The notes beneath the pieces were generated by a model. It was not told the DNA's origin and searched no databases. It saw nothing but the letters and a program-made list of their open reading frames with translations. From the NCBI GenBank assembly GCA_900554555.1, contig USIC01000027.1, positions 1 to 8,070 on the forward strand: a DNA stretch of 8,070 nucleotides. The letters are read 5' to 3'. Position numbers and translations under genes: made by a program. Shown piece by piece: positions 1 through 5,123 of this stretch. This stretch comes from an uncultured Solobacterium sp. Lineage in GTDB: Bacteria > Bacillota_I > Bacilli_A > Erysipelotrichales > Erysipelotrichaceae. How positions within the stretch are numbered: the stretch's first letter is position 1; each line of letters begins with the position of its first letter.

Positions 1-458
1 CCTGCAGATTTACCTGCTCCATAGTATGGCTGACCATTTAGGTATATACCTCCACCAATGCCAGTGCCATATGTCAGACATATGAAATCTTTGTAGCCTT
101 TGCCTGCGCCGTATTGGTTTTCACCACGAGCAGCGGCGTACACATCATTTTCAACTGTGACTTTGACGGTGAATTCCCCTGCGAATATCTTCTTTACTTG
201 CATGCCTGTATAACCTGGCATGTTTTCATTTGCATAGTGGATAGAACCATCGTTGTTATTGACTTGTCCACAGGTACTGATGCCGATACCATCGCAGGGC
301 ATGTATTGTTTGATAAATGCAATACAGCGGTTAATGACATCTTTTGCGCCTTGTTTGGCTAGTGTTGGTATTTCTGCTTCTTGGACAAGTACTTCATCTT
401 CGAAGATTCCAACTTTGATGTTTGTGCCGCCGATGTCTAGAGTAACAATCTTACGCAT
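1..458 (-). CDS. nanK: ROK-family sugar kinase, probably N-acetylmannosamine kinase (N-terminal 152 residues; runs off the left edge)
   Basis: This is the N-terminal half of a cytoplasmic ROK kinase, expected to phosphorylate ManNAc at the 6-hydroxyl with ATP. I translated it by hand from the minus strand starting at the ATG at 458-456. Visible motifs are the phosphate-1 loop LDIGGTNIK (residues 7-15), the VENDV segment with the probable catalytic Asp105, and the phosphate-2 loop TYGTGIGGG (129-137). The Cys-rich zinc motif of ROK proteins would lie beyond the window. There is no N-terminal helix-turn-helix, so it is a kinase and not a repressor. Its start overlaps the end of nanE by 8 nt, so the two are probably translationally coupled. 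That neighbour is the main reason to prefer ManNAc kinase over glucokinase or another ROK hexokinase. The family is certain; the substrate is inferred. Confidence 0.85.
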   Translation of the reverse strand, partial: MRKIVTLDIGGTNIKVGIFEDEVLVQEAEIPTLAKQGAKDVINRCIAFIKQYMPCDGIGISTCGQVNNNDGSIHYANENMPGYTGMQVKKIFAGEFTVKVTVENDVYAAARGENQYGAGKGYKDFICLTYGTGIGGGIYLNGQPYYGAGKSA

Positions 459-1149
459 CAAGGGCCGCCTTGAATTTCTTGGTAATTTCGAGTGGTCTAG
501 TGATTGCGGAACCTACAACAACTGCATGTACACCGATATCCATCGCATGACGGCATTGTTCTGGGGTAGAGATATTTCCTTCTGCAATTACAGGCTTACC
601 ACACTCTTCTACAAGTGTTTTAATCATTCTGTATGGAGGTAAGCTGCATCCTTTTGTATATTCTGTATAACCAGCCATTGTTGTACCGATTAAATCAAAA
701 CCAATTTCGGCCGCATGCATGCCTTCTTCTATGTTAGAACAATCTGCCATGAATAACTGGTCAGGATATTTTTCACGTACTGCTTTGAAGAAGGTATCTA
801 GATCTAATTGACCAGGGCGTGTACGCTTGGTGGCATCCATTGCGATGACTTCGACGCCGATTTCTACTAACGCATCGACTTCTTTCATCGTTGGTGTAAT
901 GTATACATCTGGTGCATCGTCATAATCAATCTTGATAATACCGATGACTGGTAAATCTACCGTCTTTTTAATCTCTAGAATATCTTCGACACTATTGGCA
1001 CGGATTCCTTTCGAACCACCTAAATAAGCCGCATAAGCCATTCTGGACATGATGTAACTACTGTGTAATGGTTCGCTAGGTAATGCTTGGCAAGAGACAA
1101 TCAATTGTCCCTTGATTGCGTCTAAAATTTGTTTATTTTTTTCGTTCAT
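451..1149 (-). CDS. nanE: N-acetylmannosamine-6-phosphate 2-epimerase
   Basis: This cytoplasmic enzyme interconverts ManNAc-6-phosphate and GlcNAc-6-phosphate, a step of sialic acid and ManNAc catabolism. The 232-residue length is normal for NanE. The TIM-barrel signature segments appear in order: [17 protein letters not shown] (14-30), [10 protein letters not shown] (48-57), [10 protein letters not shown] (67-76), [11 protein letters not shown] (84-94), [10 protein letters not shown] (103-112), GTTMAGYT (155-162), VIAEGNIS (187-194) and [10 protein letters not shown] (210-219). Lys73 and Glu190 match the conserved lysine and glutamate assigned catalytic roles in the family. The ATG at 1149-1147 has an AGGAGT ribosome binding site at 1163-1158. 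It is the first gene of the minus-strand unit, transcribed away from the FAD oxidoreductase gene, and the kinase gene follows with an 8-nt overlap. Confidence 0.97.
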   Translation of the reverse strand: MNEKNKQILDAIKGQLIVSCQALPSEPLHSSYIMSRMAYAAYLGGSKGIRANSVEDILEIKKTVDLPVIGIIKIDYDDAPDVYITPTMKEVDALVEIGVEVIAMDATKRTRPGQLDLDTFFKAVREKYPDQLFMADCSNIEEGMHAAEIGFDLIGTTMAGYTEYTKGCSLPPYRMIKTLVEECGKPVIAEGNISTPEQCRHAMDIGVHAVVVGSAITRPLEITKKFKAALDA

Positions 1150-1157
1150 ATGTTTTT

Positions 1158-1163
1158 ACTCCT
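1158..1163 (-). promoter_or_regulatory. Ribosome binding site of nanE
   Basis: On the minus strand this reads AGGAGT, eight bases before the ATG at 1149-1147. It supports that start. Confidence 0.8.
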
Positions 1164-1172
1164 GTTGGTTTT

Positions 1173-1202
1173 ATTGTATACACTTCAAAGAGTATTTGAC
1201 AA
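1173..1202 (-). promoter_or_regulatory. Predicted sigma-A-type promoter of nanE
   Basis: The minus strand carries TTGTCA (1202-1197) as -35. Two overlapping -10 candidates follow: TATACA (1180-1175, 16-bp spacer) and TACAAT (1178-1173, 18-bp spacer). The -35 occupies essentially the same bases as the -35 of the opposite-strand promoter of the FAD oxidoreductase gene. Predicted from sequence only. Confidence 0.6.
1178..1195. promoter_or_regulatory. Imperfect palindrome in the nanE promoter, candidate operator
   Basis: The arms ATACACT (1178-1184) and AGAGTAT (1189-1195) form an imperfect inverted repeat, with 14 of 18 positions symmetrical over the whole element. It lies between the predicted -35 and -10 of nanE and overlaps the -10, where a bound repressor would block RNA polymerase. 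It sits just upstream of the -35 of the plus-strand promoter, so one protein could affect both genes. The binding protein is unknown. Confidence 0.35.
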
Positions 1203-1224
1203 TCTGTTCTTTTTGGGGCATAAC
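1196..1224 (+). promoter_or_regulatory. Predicted sigma-A-type promoter of the FAD oxidoreductase gene
   Basis: A perfect TTGACA -35 (1196-1201) is followed after 17 bp by CATAAC (1219-1224), which matches the -10 consensus at four of six positions. This gives a short leader before the ATG at 1252. The -35 is shared with the minus-strand nanE promoter. Confidence 0.55.
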
Positions 1225-1251
1225 TAAAAACAAATACAAGGATGGAAAATT

Positions 1252-2607
1252 ATGGAAACAAAAATTCAATATGGCTCAAGAGAGATAAAGGTTTTAAAGA
1301 CCTATGATACTGTCATTGTCGGTGGAGGTAGTGCGGGTAGTTCTGCAGGCTATACTTCAGCTAAGAATGGCTTTTCAACTTTAATCATTGATAAGGCAAT
1401 TCGTCTTGGTGGTAGTGCCACAAACGCACTTGTGACACCGATGATGCGTTCTTTTACAAATCATCACCAGAATTTCTACGATCTTGAAAATGAGATAAAG
1501 AAGTATGGCGAAACACGTGACCAACACGGAACTGCACAAAGATGGTTCTCCGCAGAAGCGATGGCAGATGCGTGGGAAAATCTTTATACAAGTTGTGGTG
1601 GTGAGTTACTTTATGATGCGTCTGTCTGTGGTGTGATTTTAGAAGATCAAAAGATTAAATATGTTATCGCCAATACGATAGAAGGCTTAGTAGCGATTGG
1701 CGGAAGACAGTTTGTGGATGCTAGTGGTGATGCGGTGTTATCACGCTTATCTGGTGTAGAAGTGTTGTGTGGTGATGAAGAGGGAAATAATCAGATTACT
1801 TCACTACGTTTTGAAGTAGGCGGTATCGATATTGAGAAATATCGTGAATATGTATTCTCGCTGAATGATACTTACAGTATTCATCGTATTAAGGGTGATC
1901 AGTTTGAATCAGCGATGGTAGCTGGTAAGAACTTTGCGATGGAACCACTATTCCGTAAGGGTGTAGAAGCGGGTATTCTCATTCCACAGGATTTACACTA
2001 TTTCCAAAACTTTACAATTCCTGATAAGACAGGTGTCATGTCATTTAACTGTCCACACTTAGTGAATTTAAAGAACAATACGCATGCGTTAGAACGTTCT
2101 GCTGCTATCGTATATGGTCATCAGTGTATTCGTCGTCTTGTTCGTTTCTTGAAGGAAATGATGCCTGGATTTGAGAATTGTTATTTGGTGCAGGTAGCGA
2201 ATATGTTAGGTGTACGCGAATCATGGCAGATTGTTGGTAAGCTTTTGATGCATGAAGAAGACTATCCAAGAAAGGCTAGATACGAAGATGCAGTTGCACG
2301 TGGTGACTGGTATATCGATGTTCATTCCGCAAATAAGAGTTTGGTACACCAGATTTCCTATCAACCAGGCGATTACTATGAAATTCCATATCGTGCAATG
2401 GTTACCAATGAAGTGGAAAACCTCGTTGTGACAGGTAGATGTATCTCTACAACGTTCTTGATGCAGGCAAGTGTCAGAATTATTCCAACCTGCATTGATA
2501 TGGGTGAAGCTGCAGGTATGGCAACAATTCTAGCAAATCAAACAGACACTCCACTGAATGTACTAAATGGCAAAGATATCGCTGAAAAGCTAGGTGAATA
2601 TCGCTAA
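1252..2607 (+). CDS. FAD-dependent oxidoreductase (FAD_oxidored family), substrate unknown
   Basis: This is a 451-residue soluble flavoprotein, probably cytoplasmic: I see no signal peptide or membrane segment. The FAD-binding Rossmann fold begins at VIVGGGSAGSSAG (21-33), with Asp47 of LIIDK at the usual ribose-binding position and RLGGSATNALVTP (51-63) after it. The later FAD motif VDASGD is at 155-160. LGVRES (319-324) and the C-terminal block IPYRAMVTNEVENLVVTGR (378-396), followed by a conserved Arg and DMGEAAGMA (416-424), are typical of the FAD_oxidored family, which contains many uncharacterised enzymes. The ATG at 1252 follows AAGGATGG at 1238-1245. The gene has its own promoter, shared back to back with nanE, and its own terminator, so it is probably monocistronic. 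The substrate could belong to either neighbouring pathway; nothing in the sequence decides this. Confidence 0.88.
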   Translation: METKIQYGSREIKVLKTYDTVIVGGGSAGSSAGYTSAKNGFSTLIIDKAIRLGGSATNALVTPMMRSFTNHHQNFYDLENEIKKYGETRDQHGTAQRWFSAEAMADAWENLYTSCGGELLYDASVCGVILEDQKIKYVIANTIEGLVAIGGRQFVDASGDAVLSRLSGVEVLCGDEEGNNQITSLRFEVGGIDIEKYREYVFSLNDTYSIHRIKGDQFESAMVAGKNFAMEPLFRKGVEAGILIPQDLHYFQNFTIPDKTGVMSFNCPHLVNLKNNTHALERSAAIVYGHQCIRRLVRFLKEMMPGFENCYLVQVANMLGVRESWQIVGKLLMHEEDYPRKARYEDAVARGDWYIDVHSANKSLVHQISYQPGDYYEIPYRAMVTNEVENLVVTGRCISTTFLMQASVRIIPTCIDMGEAAGMATILANQTDTPLNVLNGKDIAEKLGEYR

Positions 2608-2615
2608 TTAAAATC

Positions 2616-2642
2616 AAGTACTCTATCACAGGAGTACTTTTT
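2616..2642 (+). terminator. Rho-independent terminator after the FAD oxidoreductase gene
   Basis: An 8-bp perfect stem, AAGTACTC (2616-2623) with GAGTACTT (2632-2639), encloses an 8-nt loop and runs into five T residues (2638-2642). It begins 8 bases after the stop codon. It separates the oxidoreductase gene from the regulator gene downstream. Confidence 0.85.
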
Positions 2643-2684
2643 AAATGCAAAAGAAGAAAGCGTTTACAAATTCCTATTGCATTT
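2643..2684. repeat. Spaced inverted repeat around the cre site, candidate operator
   Basis: AAATGCAA (2643-2650) and TTGCATTT (2677-2684) are perfect inverted copies, 26 bases apart and nearly centred on the cre site. Widely spaced half-sites would fit a dimeric wHTH repressor acting on its own gene. With 8-bp arms, chance or hairpin formation is also possible. Confidence 0.35.
2655..2668 (+). promoter_or_regulatory. Catabolite-responsive element (cre) for CcpA
   Basis: The sequence AGAAAGCGTTTACA matches the Bacillota cre consensus TGWAANCGNTNWCA at every position except the first. It is downstream of the terminator of the preceding gene and upstream of the regulator gene, so it most likely serves the regulator-permease-hydantoinase unit. 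Its last six bases, TTTACA (2663-2668), also resemble a -35 box, with a poor -10 candidate TTAAAA at 2686-2691. Binding there would repress. An alternative weak promoter, TTGCAT (2677-2682) with TATTTT (2700-2705), would place the cre just upstream. I cannot choose between these. Confidence 0.7.
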
Positions 2685-2735
2685 CTTAAAAGTTAGGTGT
2701 ATTTTAGAAGTACGATTTATTTCGGAGTCCGAATT

Positions 2736-2742
2736 AAAGGAG
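2736..2742 (+). promoter_or_regulatory. Ribosome binding site deciding the regulator start
   Basis: AAAGGAG stands five bases before the ATG at 2748. This favours that ATG over the in-frame GTG at 2697, which would add 17 residues and has no such site. Confidence 0.8.
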
Positions 2743-2747
2743 CTTGC

Positions 2748-3671
2748 ATGGGGAAAACAGGGTTAAAAGACATTAAAAATCAGAATACCAATTTAATCAT
2801 GCAACAGATCATGCAAGCAAGGACTATTTCACGTATTGAGCTTGCACAGGAAACCGGCTTATCACCAAGTACAGTTAGTTCAATTGTTGGAGACTTGCTA
2901 GGCAAAGGAATCATTGTAGAAACTGGCACACAGACGGTTGAAAAGGGTAGAAGTCGCAAAGATTTATCTATCGCTGCAGAATTTGGAAGTGTTGCGGTAT
3001 TTGAAATCAGTCGACGTTCAGTATTCTTCTGTTTATTCGATATGTGTTTGGAAACTCTTGTCTCAACATGCATTACGAAACAAAGAGTAACGGGTAATGA
3101 TTTATTTGAATTATTGGTAGAAACTGTAAAGATACATGCAGACCAAAACATACGTGGAATTGGTTTGTTGCTACATGATGATGTACAGCCTAGTGATTTA
3201 AATACGATTTACGATACAGGATATGCATCAGCGACAATCAGTTTACAGGGAGCACTTAACAGCCAATTACACATTCCTGTCAGTGAAGAAACATGCAGCA
3301 GTTTTACGATTACCAATGCATTCAACGAAGAAACGTTGCATGAGAAAGTAAACTGTGCACATGTGATGGTTGGTGAGAAAGTATTTACAACGATTACGAT
3401 TGATGGGCAAAAAGTTCCACTACGCTCTGAGTTCTGTAAGGAACTTCTATCAGAAAACACAGGCACAAAGGAAGTTAGTCAGTTATTGAATACGCTATGT
3501 ACGATGTTTGATATCAAAAAAATCTTTATGATGGGTACGGATTTTCAGTTCTATCAAAAACTAAAACTTCAGAATAAAGATGTGGAACTCATACAGGTTC
3601 ACACAGAAGAAACAGATACTTTATCACCACGTATGGCAGAGAAAGTAAGAAATGAATTGTTATTTATTTAG
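2748..3671 (+). CDS. ROK-type (NagC/XylR-like) transcriptional regulator with a degenerate ROK domain
   Basis: This is a 307-residue predicted DNA-binding repressor. The N-terminus has the winged helix-turn-helix of ROK repressors: SRIELAQETGLSPSTVSSIV (28-47), a wing GIIVETG (54-60) and the linker EKGRSRKDLSI (65-75). The rest can be followed along a ROK fold but has lost its signatures. The expected DxGGT-type loop is replaced around AVFEISRRSVFFCLFD (83-98). The catalytic-Asp segment reads SEETCSSFTITNAF (179-192). The GTGIGxG loop reads VMVGEKVFTTITIDG (206-220). No CxCGxxGCxE zinc cluster is present, and at 307 residues it is shorter than typical ROK repressors (about 380-400). It should therefore lack kinase activity and may sense something other than a sugar. 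It probably regulates its own unit, and perhaps the oxidoreductase gene. The permease gene follows after 47 nt. Confidence 0.82.
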   Translation: MGKTGLKDIKNQNTNLIMQQIMQARTISRIELAQETGLSPSTVSSIVGDLLGKGIIVETGTQTVEKGRSRKDLSIAAEFGSVAVFEISRRSVFFCLFDMCLETLVSTCITKQRVTGNDLFELLVETVKIHADQNIRGIGLLLHDDVQPSDLNTIYDTGYASATISLQGALNSQLHIPVSEETCSSFTITNAFNEETLHEKVNCAHVMVGEKVFTTITIDGQKVPLRSEFCKELLSENTGTKEVSQLLNTLCTMFDIKKIFMMGTDFQFYQKLKLQNKDVELIQVHTEETDTLSPRMAEKVRNELLFI

Positions 3672-3702
3672 GAACTAACGGCAACAGTCGGGTTCATATA
3701 GG

Positions 3703-3710
3703 AAAGGGGA
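3703..3710 (+). promoter_or_regulatory. Ribosome binding site of the permease gene
   Basis: AAAGGGGA ends eight bases before the ATG at 3719. An in-frame TTG at 3713 would be only two bases away, so the ATG is preferred. Confidence 0.7.
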
Positions 3711-3718
3711 ATTTGAAT

Positions 3719-5023
3719 ATGCTTCAAGGTATTTTAATTATTTTAGCATTCGTTATCATCGCAGCATTGATGATGACAAAAAAGATTCCTACATTACTAG
3801 CGTTACCTTTAATGGCAGTTGTAATCTGCTTGATTGCTGGTGTTCCAGCAATTGGTGTTAACGCTGATGGTGTAGCAATCGGATGGTTGCAGGCAGTTCT
3901 AGAAGCTGGAACTGTTCGTATGGGCGCAGCTATCATGGCGGTTATTTTCGGTTCATGGTTAGGTCAATTAATGAACAAGACAGGTATTACAGAAAATATC
4001 ATTAAGAAATCCGCCGAATTAGGTGGCGATAAGCCATTAGTAGTAACACTGATTCTCTGTGTTGCGGTAGCATTACTCTTCACAACATTAAGTGGACTTG
4101 GTTCCATCATCATGGTTGGTTCTATCGTATTACCAATCTTGATTTCTATCGGTGTTCCAGCTTTATCAGCTGCATCAATCTTCTTAATGTCATTCACAAC
4201 AGGTTTAACATTCAACATCGCTAACTGGAAGATGTTTGCAGGTATCTTCTCACTTGAAATCGATCAGATTCGTAACTTTGAGATTTACCTCATGATTGCT
4301 ACAGCAGTAGCTACGCTAATCTTGATCTTCGTTGAATTCAAGAAGAACGGTATCAAGTTTGCATTCTCAGCTCCAGCTAAGCAAGAAGCTAAGACAACAC
4401 AACTAACTGGTGTTAGAGGTGGACTAGCAATGTTTACACCATTAATCCCAATCGTTCTTGTTGCAGGTCTTAAGGTTCCAGTATGTCCTGCATTCATGGT
4501 TGGTATTGCATGGGCATTAATCTTCACATCAACATCTTTTGCAAAAGCAATGAACACACTTACAAAGACATGCTACGACGGTATTACAGATGCTGGTCCA
4601 GCAGTAATCTTAATGGTAGGTATCGGTATTCTATACTTAGCAGTTACACACCCAATGGTAAAAGAAGTTCTCAATCCATTCTTATTAGCTGTAACACCTA
4701 AGTCTATGGTTACATACATCCTATTCTTCTCACTACTTGCGCCATTAGCACTTTACCGTGGACCAATGAACTTATTCGGTTTAGGTTCTGGTATCGCAGC
4801 GTTAATTATTGGTTTAGGAACATTATCTCCACTAGCAGTTATGGGTGCATTCTTATCTGCTGAACGTATCCAGGGTTGTGGTGACCCAACAAATACACAG
4901 AACGTTTGGACAGCAAACTTCTGTGAAGTAGATGTCAACAGCATTACACGTAAATTATTACCTTACCTATGGGTAATCGCAGTATTTGGTGTAGTATTAT
5001 CAGCCGTATTATTTTTCAATTAA
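3719..5023 (+). CDS. Ion-transporter-superfamily permease (CitMHS/GntP/DcuC-like), substrate unknown
   Basis: This is a 434-residue integral membrane protein with roughly 11-13 hydrophobic helices, for example near residues 2-19, 23-42, 66-86, 107-124, 126-148, 152-176, 188-206, 236-252, 256-274, 292-310, 330-345, 350-380 and 414-432. A more polar stretch at about 207-234 divides it into two halves. The helix-breaking segment LSGLGSIIMVGSIVLPILIS (124-143) resembles the reentrant regions of the ion-transporter superfamily, whose members import organic anions such as citrate, gluconate or dicarboxylates with protons or sodium. A second conserved-looking stretch is AERIQGCGDPTNTQNVWTAN (381-400). 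Being flanked by a regulator gene and a hydantoinase-like gene suggests that it imports the substrate of that enzyme. It is not the hydantoin transporter Mhp1 type (NCS1), as far as I can judge. The family assignment is moderate and the substrate is open. Confidence 0.75.
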   Translation: MLQGILIILAFVIIAALMMTKKIPTLLALPLMAVVICLIAGVPAIGVNADGVAIGWLQAVLEAGTVRMGAAIMAVIFGSWLGQLMNKTGITENIIKKSAELGGDKPLVVTLILCVAVALLFTTLSGLGSIIMVGSIVLPILISIGVPALSAASIFLMSFTTGLTFNIANWKMFAGIFSLEIDQIRNFEIYLMIATAVATLILIFVEFKKNGIKFAFSAPAKQEAKTTQLTGVRGGLAMFTPLIPIVLVAGLKVPVCPAFMVGIAWALIFTSTSFAKAMNTLTKTCYDGITDAGPAVILMVGIGILYLAVTHPMVKEVLNPFLLAVTPKSMVTYILFFSLLAPLALYRGPMNLFGLGSGIAALIIGLGTLSPLAVMGAFLSAERIQGCGDPTNTQNVWTANFCEVDVNSITRKLLPYLWVIAVFGVVLSAVLFFN

Positions 5024-5027
5024 ATAA

Positions 5028-5063
5028 AACTGAAGGGTGCTTATTCTTTAAGTACCCTCAGTT
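5028..5063 (+). terminator. Strong hairpin after the permease gene, weak or partial terminator
   Basis: A 15-bp stem can form: AACTGA (5028-5033) with TCAGTT (5058-5063), a bulged A at 5034, then GGGTGCTTA (5035-5043) with TAAGTACCC (5049-5057) including one G-U pair, closed by the loop TTCTT. Only ATTTAAAA follows, so the U-tract is poor. It may lower read-through into the hydantoinase gene, or protect the upstream mRNA from 3' decay, rather than stop transcription fully. Confidence 0.55.
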
Positions 5064-5066
5064 ATT

Positions 5067-5072
5067 TAAAAT
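5067..5072 (+). promoter_or_regulatory. Possible -10 box of an internal promoter for the hydantoinase gene
   Basis: TAAAAT matches the -10 consensus at five of six positions and lies directly after the hairpin. The -35 at the right distance, TTCTTT (5044-5049), is poor. A start near 5079 would fall inside the adjacent palindrome. Tentative. Confidence 0.25.
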
Positions 5073-5076
5073 GAGT

Positions 5077-5091
5077 ACAAGTTTAACTTGT
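5077..5091. promoter_or_regulatory. Perfect 15-bp palindrome before the hydantoinase gene, candidate operator
   Basis: ACAAGTT (5077-5083) and AACTTGT (5085-5091) are perfect inverted copies around one central T. The element is too small and has no T-run to act as a terminator. Its position between the hairpin and the ribosome binding site fits a repressor operator. I found no second perfect copy in the other intergenic regions. Confidence 0.4.
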
Positions 5092-5113
5092 GTTGATTTT
5101 AGATAGTGATATG

Positions 5114-5119
5114 AGGAGG
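5114..5119 (+). promoter_or_regulatory. Very strong ribosome binding site of the hydantoinase gene
   Basis: A perfect AGGAGG stands four bases before the ATG at 5124. It is the best Shine-Dalgarno match in the window and suggests high translation of this gene. Confidence 0.8.
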
Positions 5120-5123
5120 GTAT

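Noticed and set aside
114..642. Plus-strand open reading frames opposite the kinase and nanE
   Set aside because: They lie antisense to two clearly conserved minus-strand proteins, have no convincing ribosome binding sites and resemble no family.
2697..2747. GTG start extending the ROK-type regulator by 17 residues
   Set aside because: No ribosome binding site before the GTG, while AAAGGAG sits at proper distance from the ATG at 2748, where the family-like sequence begins.
3672..3718. Possible promoter between regulator and permease genes
   Set aside because: No -35/-10 pair at acceptable spacing and no terminator; co-transcription from upstream is simpler.
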